Under the pieces are notes generated by a model. The model did no database searches and was not told the origin of the DNA. It worked only from the letters and a program-made list of their open reading frames with translations. Below are positions 45,107 to 57,929 of a stretch of 64,000 nt of DNA, one piece after another. The stretch is from the NCBI GenBank assembly GCA_930367215.1, contig OV884059.1, forward strand, positions 245,829,803-245,893,802, written 5' to 3'. This stretch comes from Pollenia angustigena. Its lineage: Eukaryota > Arthropoda > Insecta > Diptera > Polleniidae. Every line of letters begins with the position of its first letter. Position 1 is the first letter of the stretch. Made by a program: the position numbers and the translations under genes.

Positions 45107-46949
45107 CAATCAAACATGGTTTAATGCATCAACATTTTATGATTTTTGCTGAACCTCTTATTTACCAATAAAATATTTGTTATCTTACTTTTCAAAAGGA
45201 TTTTGTGTTTTATGTTTAATTCGAACTGTCAAATCCAACGCAAAACAATGCAAATGTGAATTAATTATTTCATATATATAAATATATATATGTATGTATA
45301 TATACATGCATCATGTATAACATTGCTACTGAAAATTTTTTCGAAGATTTTAATCGATTTGCTGATAATTTGCAAAAAATATTTTGAAAAAATCATGACA
45401 AATTTTAGACTTATATTTACAATATACAAGACCAAAGTTCGTCAATCTTTTTTTGTAGAACTCGACTAGAAACTTTTATTGATAAAAATCTTTGTGAATT
45501 CTGGATTAAGTTAAGAATACTGTCTTGACCGAAAATCAGAAAGTTTTACGCTCTTATTTATTTTGTGCAATTCAGATCAACAGTTCTCGAGATTTTAGGA
45601 TATATCGAATATAACTCCAGAAAAACTCGATTTTCGCGAATATCACGAAAACTCTTCTTGAGACAACCGATTTTGTTGGATTTCAAAGCTCAGAAAACTA
45701 GAAACAATTTAAAACCAATATTGTTTTTTTTTTTTTTTTTAATTGTTCGAAAGTTAGCTTGTTTTCAACGGACTGAGAAATGACTAAATCGACTTAGAAT
45801 TACTCAAGAAGCCAGACGGAATGACAAACATAGTATATCCTCTTTTTTAACCGTAAATTAATGGTAATTAATGGCAAATCTGATGTCCTTTTTCACATTG
45901 TTATAAAACAAAATTTTTGATGTTCCAGGGAAAAAAGTCAAGGAAATTAAAAACCAAAGTACCATCTAAATCCAAATAAAGTATTGCATTGCTAAAGAAA
46001 ATTATACTAAAAACCCTTCTCCTGTACAATTTAGCCTTTGTCGCAAACAACGCTCGATGTGTTAAAGAAAAATCAAAACTGAACTCTTCTAATATTGTGG
46101 ACAAATGTATCTTCGCCCATGAACTAGAGGAGTAAACTTATGTAGATATGTATAGTATGTGTTTGATGTGAAAAAAGCAGATAAAAAGAAGGCACCACCT
46201 TAAATTTGTTTTATTGACCCTTTTACACATTCACTCGCACATAATGCAATCAAAAAATTCTGCTTATACCATGTACATAATCATATGAACATGCATATGT
46301 ATGTACAATTATTTATACAACTAAAAGTATATAATATTATATGTTTAAAAATGTATATCTTTTTTTTTCTTCACTTGAAAAATAATAAATGTATAGTAGA
46401 AAACGAGTTTTTCGTTAGCTGTTAGCTCAAGGCCATCACATTCACTTTGATTGGGGAATTGTTAAAATGTAAGGGGACGCACTTCTTTAAAGCTTTATTT
46501 AAAAAATCTTAAAATTGAATGTGGTTCCAGAAACAGGGGATATCAACAAGTTATGGAAACCATTTGTAAAATGTTTGCAGAAGACAGCGAAAACATCATA
46601 AAATTAAAAAAATAATATTTTTTCTAAGCATACATTAAAAATTAAAAATTCAATTTTGCAAAACTCAAAGTAGAGCTAGTAAAACGGACGATTTTATAGA
46701 GCAACTTCGGGAAAGGTGGACTACCGCTGATTATTTTCCAAATATAAATAACTTAGCAAACGTACTCTCTTTTTGTGCCATTAACTCAAATTGAGCTTAA
46801 CTCAACTTGAGCACTGGTTCCTTTTCGCCACAGATATAAATAATAATTTATTTTGTATTCAAAAAAATAATTATTTTATTTTTTTTTACAAAAAATGTTT
46901 AATACTTCTGAGGTTATTTTGTATTTGACTATTTCATTTTCAATATTTA
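45107..46949. other. gene-free stretch with a family B fragment
   Basis: About 45400-45845 is the reverse of the family B left end (ACTCAAGAAGCCAGACGGAA, GACAAACATAGTATATCC) with a 20-T run. The rest is AT-rich and unremarkable. Confidence 0.45.
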
Positions 46950-47078
46950 TGTGCTGTTTTCACAACACAAGCGATTGAACGTGTAGTAAAATTTATATGA
47001 AAAGTACTCAGTTTTTTTTATTGTATTTCATATAAATTTTACCACACGTTCAATCACTTGTGTTGTGAAAACAGCACA
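46950..47078. mobile_element. palindromic MITE, 129 bp, TTA target
   Basis: 53-bp arms (TGTGCTGTTTTCACAACACA ...) are near-perfect inverses around a 23-base loop. TTA flanks both sides (46947-46949, 47079-47081), as for PIF/Harbinger-type MITEs. Confidence 0.85.
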
Positions 47079-47081
47079 TTA

Positions 47082-47944
47082 TAACTGCTAAATTTGAAAT
47101 TCATTCGTTATTGTGTTTAAATAAATAGATTTTAAAGTATATTTGCCACTTGCAACAAATGACTTTCAAAACAGCTCATGTTAGATAATTTGCAATTTGA
47201 CAAGCACAGTGCTAAAAACCTGTCGTGTAAAAGTACCTTTCCAAAAACACATTACAATTTTCGTTTCAAACAGCGTTTAAAACCTGCACTCAAAGTAGAA
47301 CAACTGCCATTTCTTCAACTTCTTTATGTGTCATTGGCCAAAAAAAACTATTGCTTTACTTCTGATTAATTAAATGTAAACAGGCGCTGTCAAACCAACT
47401 CAAAAAGCGGAAAGTTGTACACAAATTTTCGTTTTTGGTTTCGACAGCAGTTTTTTAAACCCTGGTTTCAGACATACCTTCAATAGTTTCTGAAAAAAGA
47501 CACTGGTCCACATTACACGAATAGTCCACAATTATCGAAGTGACTCTTAAACGGCCCATACACTTGCAATATTCTAGTATATAATATTCGCCATATTATT
47601 TCCATTTTGTCCTATATTATGCAATAAGTCGAACAATGGCTTCATTCATTCAATAAAAAGGTGAACATAACCTATATGAATAACATAAACAGCATTGTAC
47701 ATTGCTGCCAACACACTGCACTTTCTTTTCGTTGTGCAATAAAAATCAAAAGTCTTTTGATTGTTGCCAATATATTAAGCCACCTTCGAATATCAAATAC
47801 ACATTGGCAATATAATTGTAAAATACGTAAAATTGAACAGTTTTATTGCAAATGTATGAGCCGCATAAGAGTTCTTTACATCTGAGGAAAAAGGTATGTA
47901 TAGCAACTTTGTAGAAAATTAAAATACGGAACATATTAACCCTC
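47082..47944. other. gene-free stretch
   Basis: AT-rich; no supported feature. Confidence 0.4.
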
Positions 47945-48310
47945 TAACTCCCCCTTATAACGGTAATTTATGGCTCTATTCTAACAAATCGTAAAAAACA
48001 CCACTAATAATGCCGAGGATCGGGATAAAATATTCTACAAAAATGTTCGCCATAAAATTTTACTATATACAAATGTCAGAACAAACCAAAGCACTTATCA
48101 CAAAGCGCAAAAAACAGTTCACTCAAGATTGCCCTTTAACATATTTGTTTATAGTAATGACATCACACAGTGGGAGATTTTGAACAAAACAAAGAGAAAT
48201 TAGTATAGATTTTGTAAACGATTATTCCGTTTGGAATACAATTTCAGTCTCCTCTGCCAGAATCCATTATTAGAACCCCGTTATCTTTTCTTCTGTGTTG
48301 TACAGCGTTA
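47945..48310 (-). repeat. dispersed repeat shared with 8880-9365
   Basis: Bases 47945-48200 are the reverse of 8900-9160 (AACTCCCCCTTATAACG, CACTCAAGATTGCCCTTTA). The neighbouring CCAGAATCCATTATTAGAACC at 48259 matches 9310 in direct orientation. Confidence 0.65.
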
Positions 48311-51300
48311 TTACACACAGTTATTGAAAAAAAAGCAATAATTTACTTTAAAAATTGAGATCTAAATAAATTTTAATGCAAAATTCCCTTTGTTTTTTAT
48401 ACGATTATTCAGAAACAAATTCTTATCCATATAACACATTAACTAAAGTATAACTAACCATCATTATTTTTATATTCAATATTTTTCATTTTTCGAATTT
48501 ATTCTATGAGCTTAATTTCAGTTATGTATTTTATAAAGCTTTTTTGTAATATTTCTATTCCTTCAATTTTTCAGAAATGACTTAATACACTACCAGACTA
48601 TTATATTGTATTTTCATTATTTTTATTATAATTACAGATGTTTCGTCAAATAACCAGTTGACAGACGCAAATTCTTCCAGGAAACAATATCCCTTTACTT
48701 TAACACTTTTCTCAATGGGTACAAAATAGAGTTGAAACAAACTAGTCAAGGTTAAGGACAATGATAATAAAATATATTGAGTGTCGCAAATGTGTAGGAA
48801 ACCTAAAGCAGAGCAAAACCGACAAAACCATACAAAAAATCAAATCACTTGTATTAACCTTCATGGATTTTATATCATTACTACAATATTAATCCGAGTA
48901 ACCGATAAATTTATTTAGGTATTGTATATAAACTCAATTTGCACGGTAATTTGTAAGTAGATACATAAATAATTTTCCTTGGGCATTTGCTTAAAAACTA
49001 ATTCATCAAGGTTGTTGGGACGTTTGATAATTGCAGTAAAACCTACCAACTGTTTGCAAATTACACACAATGGGAGGCAGAACTTGTTAATATCGAAACA
49101 TCTGGGATTAGCCCATATGGAAATTTGACAAGTTCTTAGTAAATCTGCAATACACTGAGCTCTCTTACTTAAAAACTAAGTAAAAAAATAATTGCATTTA
49201 AATGTTGATCCCAAAGGAATTTGTAGCATTCATTCTCTTGCTGATCCTTGTCAATGACAAGTGACAAGACGTTCGTTCATCTTTTATCTTTTCCTAAATA
49301 TTGTCTAGCAATTGATTATAAACAGGCGAGACAATAGACCTTTTTAGAAGTGCAAAGTACCAAAATTAACTCTAAGTAGGTGCACAAAAACATATGGAAT
49401 GTCTTAGTGATGGCATTTCCCAATGCTTTTTCCAACATTTCTAACCGGAAATTCCGCATGGCTTTTCCGTTTTGTCAAGTTTTCTCACATGTGTGTGAAA
49501 ATTTCCCAAACAGATCAAACAAGTGCAGCAGCAATCCAGAGAAATAGAAAAAAGAGAGTGTTTGTGGGTAAATAGCACTCGTAAAGTGAGAGCAAGTAGC
49601 AAAGTAGTAACCAAATGTGTGCATCCCTGCAAGAGGTTCAAAATAAAAGGTGGCCAACTTCAATATTTATTTTAGCACATGTCCGAAAATGTGTGAAATT
49701 TAAAAGTTTCTTGCATAAATGTAAACGTTTTCGAACACGAATTTTACAGGTAAAAACACATTCATACATACCTGTGTACAATTTAGGTTGAGTCTTACTT
49801 ATGACGAGATAATGGCATGTGCTGACGGACACATGAGTGTGGGAGTAAGTTGTGTTTAATTTTCGCCTTTTACATCTTGTTTTTAAACGAACAAGCCCAC
49901 TTTACGCATACTATTGCAAGACATGATTTATTGTTTTATTGCAAAGGAATGAGAAGGCGAAATGTTACTGTTTCTTTTGATGAACAAATCCTTAATAAAA
50001 ACTGTATGTTTTAGTACCTGTAGGATTTCATTGTTTATTCTCTTCAAGTACTTCTTTGTAATACGGGACAAAAAAGTATTACAAATATTTATGTTGTCGC
50101 ATACATTTTTTATGGTTGTATCTGAACTCAAAAGAAAAATTTCTCCCTGATCGTTGACTAAACAGATGTTAAAAGCAAAAAACAATAAATAAACTGGGAT
50201 AGCTCTTTTTTCCGCTATAAACGTGAAATTTCGCGGAATATAGTTTCTCCTGTGTGTGTTCGTTTAAAAAAAATTAAATTCTTGATTACTGCAAATAAGT
50301 ATGTACATAGTGTGTTTATACATATGTAAGTATAAAATAGTATATGAAGAATATTATAAAAAGGTAACTATGAAAAATGTGCGGGAATGACCTTTTTACT
50401 TTTTGTATTTTCTGCATTCCAAAGAGAGAACACAAAATATTTTAAGAACACTTATTTACATCATATGTACGGATGAAAATTTTATAGTGAAGATGCTTGT
50501 ACGACTTTCTGAGAACATCCTTCCTTATATGCCAAAGGCAAACCTTTCAACAAGTTTACAATCTCTGGACAATATTTGATATTTTGTAGACAGAAAAACC
50601 ACCATTTTTGGTTTAACACCAAAACCGACAAAGCCATTTAATCAGATGAAGTCAGCTTATAAGTGGGAAACTCCGATCACCCAAGACAAGATTGTTCATT
50701 TTGGTTTTATCCTTATGAGTACTTATTGATTTTCATCAAGGATATACTAACCCTTTTTATATTCAAGGTATTTCAAAAATAAGATTTTTTTTACTTTTGC
50801 ATTTTATGCTTGTCGTAAATTTTAGATTTTAAAAATAAATAATAATTTTACGACTCTTAAGAAAAATGTTGCCATTTCAGTATTTTCAATGCTAGAATTA
50901 AAGTTTCCTTTGTCAAAATTCCCATAATTTTTTTTAAAAAACACACAACAAAGTGAAAATTGAAAAATGAAAAATGCTGAGTTGCTGTCAAAGAAGCACC
51001 AAAATAAAATTAATTATTTAGTTTTAGATGGGCACTTCCACAGAAGTGTCACGCTACGCTACCAAGCACCATATCTTTTATTTTAGAACCATGTTGTTTA
51101 AATTTTTCCGTTATTTTATTAAATTGAGCTTAAACCAAAATACAAAAAATATTAATAAAATGTAAATAATTATTCAAGAAACAATTTAAAATGCTTGGTG
51201 GCTTAACGTGACAAACAGTCACAGTCCTATAGAAATACCAATATTTTTTTTAAAAAAATTTGTGCTGTCATATTATTTACATTATTAATTTCAAAATAAA

Positions 51301-51616
51301 AATTTGTTAAATACAATACTCTTAATATAAAAGGTGAAATTTAAAATATCTAAACATGCGAAGTATGTAAAAATTTCTAAATTATCTTAACAGCTCTCCC
51401 TAATGCACCTACATATTTGATTATACCATGATATAAACACAATACCTACATAAATTAATTGTTTACCTTTTTTAAAAAAATAAATGAATTCTTAAAAACT
51501 CCCAAAAATAAGCAAACAAGTGGGTGGTTATCGCAGAAGTTCAATGCCTGCAAGCAGTCAAGTAGAGTCGAAAGGTGGTCAGCATATGGCTACTGGCCAC
51601 ATTATAAAAATGACTT
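48311..51616. other. gene-free stretch, 3.3 kb
   Basis: No bounded element, tandem repeat or coding exon could be supported. Several short minus frames (49441-49641, 49928-50185) have no coding signature. It is less repetitive than the rest and may be unique intergenic or intronic DNA. Confidence 0.4.
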
Positions 51617-51923
51617 CACAGAAAAAAATTTTGCCCCAGTAAACGCATTAATCAAAAATAAAATCAGTTTTAATTAAAAATTTAATCAAGTGAATTAAAC
51701 GTTTAATTAAGAGAATTAAACGTTTAATAAAGTGCATTAAACGTTTAATTGACAACATTAATTTGCACCAGTATACAAATTAATAATATTAATTAAACTT
51801 TTAATTCACTTGATTAAACGTTTAATTCACTTGATTAAACGTTTAATTCACTTGATTAAATTTTTAATTAAAACTGATTTTATTTTTGATTAATGCGTTT
51901 ACTAGGGCAAAATTTTTTCTGTG
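51617..51923. mobile_element. foldback MITE built of AATTAAACGTTTAATT palindromes
   Basis: Ends CACAGAAAAAAATTTTGCCC and (reverse complement) CACAGAAAAAATTTTGCCC, with ~95-bp arms. The arms contain 22-bp tandem units, each a palindrome AATTAAACGTTTAATT, three on each side. No target duplication is resolved. Confidence 0.8.
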
Positions 51924-51994
51924 TTATACTGGGCTAATTTTATTTAAAATATGCATGCAAATAGTACACCGAAAAAAAAAAATTAAAAATATAA

Positions 51995-52489
51995 TTAGTA
52001 TTGTGGTTATTTTGTTGAACTATTTATGGTTTTTAATCCAAATTTTTAATATTTTTAATTAGGCTTAAGTTCATGAAATTTAATTTTTATTAAATTATTT
52101 TTTATGAAGAAAGGAATTTTACAACATGAAAATCAATTAAAATTGTTATTGACAGAAGTAAAGGAAAAACATGTAAAATCAATTAAAATGGATAATCATT
52201 CAGGAAAGCAAATTTCGATCTACCAAATGTTAAAATACAATTTGGTTTAAGGATTGATGTTTGACTAGTGACGTCAGCAGTCGTCGATGGCTGCGAGTGT
52301 AAGACGGCAAATCCATCTGAAGAGATCGAGTGGTTGCGATCGAAACATGTCATGGTAACCTGCCGGCCAGGGTTCGAGCCCGAGCCACGTCAAGAATGAA
52401 AGATTATCAATAACAATTTTAATTGATTTTCATGTTGTAAAATTCCTTTCTTCATAAAAAATAATTTAATAAAAATAAAATTTCATGAA
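51995..52489. mobile_element. foldback element with tRNA-like core, copy 2 (intact)
   Basis: 83-bp arms at 52070-52152 and 52407-52489 are inverses with one mismatch (GAAGAAAGGAATTTTACAAC, ATGAAAATCAATTAAAATTG). An outer 75 bases (51995-52069) match the outer arm of copy 1 at 12360-12441, so full arms were about 160 bp. The GC-rich core sits between. Confidence 0.85.
52269..52392 (+). ncRNA. tRNA-like GC-rich core, copy 2
   Basis: 5' TGACGT pairs with 3' ACGTCA. Copy 1 pairs TGACTGCC with GGCAGTCA at the same place, so both strands changed together. The B-box-like GGTTCGAGCC at 52371 matches the RNA polymerase III consensus. Conserved between copies: GTCGTCGATGGCTG, GAAGAGATYGAGTGGTT and GAAACATGT. 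Confidence 0.5.
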
Positions 52490-52546
52490 TTAAAAATATA
52501 CACAAACATATGCACGCGAAAAAACACAAGCTAATAATTATACCCA

Positions 52547-53185
52547 CACATTAATAGTGGAGTAATTATCGGTATAGGTCCGGCTCGGCTGGCTGGCCAT
52601 GTAAACGTTGAGCGCAAAATACTGGGCCCTATTTTTAAAAACTACAAGTTACAAACCTACAAGTAAAATATATTGGAAACAAAAACAAATGTTGTAAGAT
52701 TGTCTTTTGTCTTTTTTTAATGTATTTTGCATGCAGATTTGTCACTTGTAGCTTTGAAAAACAGGGCCCAAGCCCTTGATGGGATAAGGCTCATCACTTT
52801 TAATTGGCACAAGACCCAGCCTATTGCGAATCGAATTAAGCGAATCGGTCCATAGTTTCACATAGCCCCCATTCGAGCATATTTCTGAAATTTTATTGCA
52901 ATCAAAATCATCTTACCAAATTTTATTGGAATACTACTCCCGAAAATTGGCGACAGTGACTTTTACGATAGCTACTATGTATGTATGTCTTAGTCCCCAT
53001 GAGCCACCATCCTTTAAGGCTGATTTGAAGAAGATCTAAATAATATTCGTCAGAAATAACTTTTATATGAATCTTAAACTCAATTACATAATTTTGTTGT
53101 GGCGGGTTCATGATTGGCGATGGGTCCCAAATAGGGTGCAGGGTATCATATGGTCGAATTTGGCCGGCTATAATTTCTTACTTGT
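52547..53185 (-). mobile_element. hairpin-end family A copy (reverse orientation)
   Basis: Starts ATACCCACACATTAATAGTGG and ends CAGGGTATCATATGGTCGAA then GGCCGGCTATAATTTCTTAC. Same ends as 1964-2690 in reverse. A 146-bp MITE is nested. Confidence 0.6.
52624..52769. mobile_element. GGGCCC-ended MITE, 146 bp
   Basis: GGGCCCTATTTTTAAAAAC and (reverse complement) GGGCCCTGTTTTTCAAAGC, followed on both sides by TACAAGT. It is inserted in the family A element. Confidence 0.7.
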
Positions 53186-54124
53186 TTAAAAGTGGCTTTA
53201 ATTAAACAAATGTTAATTGCAAAGTATAATCATGTGATTTTTCAAGTATTTAAACCGAAAAGATCTTTGGTTGTTACACAAAACCGTAGAAAATATTAAA
53301 AAAATACATTCAACTTCAAGGCGATGTTATTTTATTTAAATAATATTAATTCACATGGGGATAATGTGTCAATATATTTATCGGTTTCGCTTTTTTTTAA
53401 TAAATATCTGTGCATTTTGACAAAACATCTAAGTCAAATTTAAAAATTTTTAAAAAAAATGTTGCTAATAATACGAGTTTTCATTCAAAAAACATTTTGG
53501 TTTACGTTTCTAAAATTTTGTATTATTAACGAAATTTTTCTTTAATTTTGGTTTATATTATTTTTTAGAAAAAATAATTTTTTCACCGAGTTTTTTTTAA
53601 AACTTTTTTGCTATCATATCTCGACTTAAGATGTTTTTTTTCAAAATGCCACAGATATATATGCTTATATATATATATATATATATATGCAACTATGCGA
53701 ATACAAGTAAATAATATGTGTCATTAGACAGGCCTTTTGATATTTTTAGACAGTAACTTAAGCTAGCTCATGTATATTATAGTTGGGTCTTAAAAAAAAT
53801 TTAACGAATAGGACTTTTACAAAAAAGCTTTATAAAATGCATAACTGAAATTTAGATCATGGAATAAATTCGAAAAATAAGAAATGTTGATTAAAAACAT
53901 TTCCACATTTTTTATTCTTAATATTTTGAACTTTTTTTACGTCTTCTATGACGGACAAACTTTTATGTAAAGCGCACACATTAGAACGAAACAGGCAACT
54001 CTTAAAATCCCTGGGTTATCCTTCACCAAACGAGCATTTAGTTTCTTTTGGCATTTTTGAATAAATCCCTATCCAAAAACCTACCATCTAAAACTGTCCA
54101 CAAAACGTTATTTTTAGAAAAACT
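53186..54124. other. gene-free stretch
   Basis: AT-rich with a (TA)n run near 53670-53687. Nothing else. Confidence 0.45.
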
Positions 54125-54405
54125 TAACCCGATGTAGTCGGGATTGTAAGAAAATATAAGCTAACTGTTTGTTGTTTTGTTAAAGCTTTGATATTATTAC
54201 AGATAAGAATTTTGAGTGTTTATAATTCCTATTCGGTTAACAGTTTTATTTGAATAATATCTTTAGCGTTTCTAAAATCTTTGGATGAAGTTTCCTGATG
54301 GTCTGGCCTAAGCAACCAGTGAAATGCGCATCGGAATAGCTTATCCCACCAACAATAAATTTCAGTTTATCAATAGTAAGAATTCGGCATTAAGCACATT
54401 AAAAC
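54125..54405 (+). mobile_element. ribozyme-repeat element, solitary copy
   Basis: TAGTCGGGATTGTAAGAAAA, GTTAACAGTTTTATTTGAAT and TTTCTAAAATCTTTGGATG lead into a hammerhead core, then the family tail CAACAATAAATTTCAG. Single monomer. Confidence 0.7.
54283..54346 (+). ncRNA. hammerhead ribozyme-like motif, copy 8
   Basis: As copy 6, with H17 changed A to C (ATC, still a permitted NUH site). Core A9 has changed to G (CTGATGG), which should abolish activity. Confidence 0.55.
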
Positions 54406-54722
54406 TAGATCTTAGTAATTTCTTTTAGTTCTTGTTGTTAATTCGGATATAAGAAAATGCATGTGACATACGGCTGCAAACCTGCGTAACATGCAAATTA
54501 ATGCAAAACATATATTTTTGGAAAAACTTGCAAAAACCATTCAAAACTTACCCTGCTTATTAATATAATTTAATCAATCCATAATTTTCACAATTTAAAC
54601 AAATTTTAAAAATACAGTCAAATATACACATACAAAAATGCTAGATTTGTTCCCGGAAAGTTTTTTTCGAGCTAAAATAACTTTTTTCTCTTTTATCTCG
54701 TAGACAAATAATTTAATCGATA

Positions 54723-55063
54723 TTTTTTTTTTTTTTTTTTTTTTTTTGTCATTATTTTTTTTTTTTTTATTGAATCTTCATATATTAAATATGAACTAAC
54801 AATAATTAATCAAATCTTAACCTAATACGTTATTTTATCTCCTGCCAGTGCCAGATAAAATTTTCTTCATCACGGGTTATGTTCACTTTCATAGGTGTTT
54901 ATCGCTCATCTAATTGGGTAAGTGCTGCAGTGTCTCTTCTTCTTAAGCGAGTGTGGCCGCCATGATTTAAAATATTTCGAGCTAGTGGATTTGGGTGTTG
55001 TTCAATATTTAACAAGGTATTTTTACACAAGGTATTATCTCTAAGCCGTGCATACATTTGTTA
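54723..55063 (-). pseudogene. 5'-truncated non-LTR retrotransposon, ORF2 C-terminus and poly(A)
   Basis: The minus strand from 55060 encodes MYARLRDNTLCKNTLLNIEQ, HPNPLARNILNHGGH, TRLRRRDTAALTQLDER and a stop at 54899. About 150 bases of 3'UTR follow, with A runs of 14 and 25. The layout and sequence style fit the extreme C-terminus of a jockey/I-group ORF2. The upstream part is missing. Confidence 0.6.
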
Positions 55064-55787
55064 AAGTTTGGAAAATTAAGTACAATTAAAAAAAAAAAAA
55101 AATTTTTGTTCTTTAAAAATTCATAAAAAAATTAAATCACAGTTTTGGTTTAAATATATTTGGTTAAAGATATTTCAAATCAAATAAGCTTTATTTCATT
55201 GTAATCGGTGCACATCTTTTGATTTTGTTCACAATTTACTGAGCAAACTCAATGGATAAAAATCGCGATTTCCATACAAAAATAAAATTTTTTTATGTGT
55301 GTGTTTGCTGCTGTTCTATTTAAGGACGTGTTTTCCTACACTTAAAAAATGAGGTACCTTCATTTAATTGTGAAGAAAAACGGAAAGCGTTCATCTTATT
55401 TATGATCTTTATCTCATTTTTTAAAGGTTATGTGACTTGAAGTGAAAGTAATAAGACTTTAACTTTTTCCCGTTTTGGATTTTTCATGATATTTTAAAAA
55501 TCAAAATTTGCAATTTTATGTTTTGTTTTTGGTGATTTTCGAAAATTTGAATGTTTTTCAAAGCACAATTACATCTATAAATTTTTGGAAAAAAACTCAA
55601 AAACACGATTAGTACCTGTAACATAAAAATGCGAGCTGATGGAGAAAAATGGAGATTAGATTAGATTTCAAATCAGCATCAAACTTGCAATCAACACAAA
55701 AAAATTAAATAACACAAGGGTACCGTAAAAACATTGATTTACTTGTTACAGAAGAGTAAACGATTAACTCTTCTTTCATACTTGAAT
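55064..55787. other. gene-free stretch
   Basis: AT-rich; nothing supported. Confidence 0.4.
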
Positions 55788-56180
55788 AATTGAAGCACAG
55801 CCGCGAATAACGTTTTAAACGCCACATTTTGCAAAAACGATTTTCTTGCAAATAACCGTTAACCTTACTCTCTTACACAGTTTAAACATCAAATCAACCA
55901 AAACTATGCACCTTAACGCCTTCAAAATGGCATACAAAGTGCTAGCCAGTGGAAGAACATTGCAAGTTTCTAACAAAATGATGAAACCGAAATGGTTTTG
56001 CAGTGCGGAATAATGTTTTAAAAGCTTTTTGCATAAAAGTTTTTATTATCATTATTTTTAATAATAGGAAAAAAATAATTTTTAAAACAAATAATGCTGC
56101 CTGTCAAAAAACGTTTTTTTGCTGTCCTGAAAAATTATTATTTTGTAACTTAAAACGTTATTCGCGGCTGTGCTTCAATT
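55788..56180. mobile_element. TIR MITE, 393 bp (GAAGCACAGCCGCGAATAACG)
   Basis: TIRs GAAGCACAGCCGCGAATAAC and the exact inverse at 56154-56176, extended by AATT on each side. No coding capacity; the small plus frame 56003-56188 runs across the TIR. Confidence 0.8.
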
Positions 56181-57929
56181 GTAAATAACAATTTCACGAA
56201 TTTTACGGTTTTCTCTTAATTACCACCTTTCTCTTGTACTTGAGCAAATTAATTTAAATATATATTTCTTCGCATCTGTACAGAAATTTAATTGCAAATG
56301 AAAACACTTGTAATTAGTGGGTACTTGAAATGACAGCTGCCAGTTAGTTTGATAAAGCGCATGCGCTAAGACAAAGAAACCTTTCGTTACACTTCCTTAC
56401 TCTTTATATAATAAATCTTCTCCTGACCTTGCTTTGAATCTATTTAATGGCGTTATTATAAAGCGCCGCAGCGCTATGTCCTAAATCTGTAGTCACATTT
56501 TGCCAATTGTTTAAATTTTCAACGAATCAACAAAGTATTGAATTTTAAACACATGGAAGGCAAAAGGCAAATTGCTATTCTAACAGATTGAACACGTCCG
56601 AAAATTTTAAAATTAAACAAAAACATTTGTCCAAACTACGTAAAACTATTCAATGTAAATCTTAAAATCATGATTTCTGTTGTTCATATAGAAAAATACA
56701 AAAGTCATAAAACCTCATTCAAGAAATAACTTCAAGATATTATTGTCTTTAGCAACATTACATACATTCATACATGTATGTATGTGCATTGAGAGCTTGT
56801 AAGGATAACATTTAAAATTTTTAACAACTGGTCAAACTGTCATCAAAATAGTCGTCCTATCTCTTGTTTTTTTTCACTGTAATTAGCAAAAACAGTAAGA
56901 GAGTAAAGTGAGTAGAAAAACTCAATAACCAACGACCTTGGTTCAACAATTCCTTGAGGTCATTACAAACAAAAAGGATTTTTTCCAACATCCTTTTTGA
57001 TTTACAACTTTTCAGTAAATGGTTGTGGGTGAAAAATGAACAAAATCTTGGTGTATTTAATCAATCTGAATAAATTTTTGAAACGTAAATACATTGTAAG
57101 CAAATAATTGCAAATTTAAAAAAATCTTTTACTTATTTATATATTTAGTTGTTATTTACTGTTGACTACAACAATATTTTAAATAATATGTTTAGAGGAT
57201 TTTTTTTTAATTTTAAGCATGTCATTTAAAATGACTTAACTGCATTAATCCTTTTTTTTATTACTTAGACAATTGGTTGTTTATGTCAGACAATTGCACA
57301 CATGAAATATTTATGTTTGTTGACAAAAACAATAAAAACCACTCACAATGTACCTGTTTTTTAAGTATCTTTTAATATTTGTGAGTCATACTTCGAAATG
57401 GTCGTGATAACTATCGTATTCAACATAATTAGCCGAAATAAGTTACTCTGTGTAATTAATTTCCATTAGAAGCCAGCAGGACTTGTCATTTTTGTTTATT
57501 TGAAAATTGTATGTTATTAAATATTATTGCAACAAAGTCATATCTCAAAAAATCAAAAATTAGAAGTTACTTAAGCAAAACTGCTCCTTCATACGTTCTC
57601 CTTACGTCAAAGAAAAATCAGTGTTTTATCTCAAACTGATCGGCAGTTATAGCAAAATATATTTTATTGAATCTGTATAAAAAGAACATTTTAAAAACTT
57701 TAATCGCATTTTGTCAAGTTTGATTTTTTTTTTTGAGTTATGACTATGTTGCAATAAAGAAGCGATATACATATATTTACATTGGACCGTACCTCAAAAA
57801 AAGTTTCCCCGTACACCTTCTAATATAAATTATTTTTGCAATGAGGTTTCGAAAAAACTAATTTTTTTGTAGGGTTCGCCTTTTTAAGATATAACTTATG
57901 GAATGAGGATAGCGGGTACGTACCTACCT
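56181..57929. other. gene-free stretch
   Basis: AT-rich with one palindromic microsatellite (CATACATGTATGTATG near 56771). No gene or bounded element. Confidence 0.4.

Noticed and set aside
54890..55063. Host exon ending HPNPLARNILNHGGH...
   Set aside because: Followed by A-runs on the same strand and no splice sites; it is better explained as a truncated LINE.
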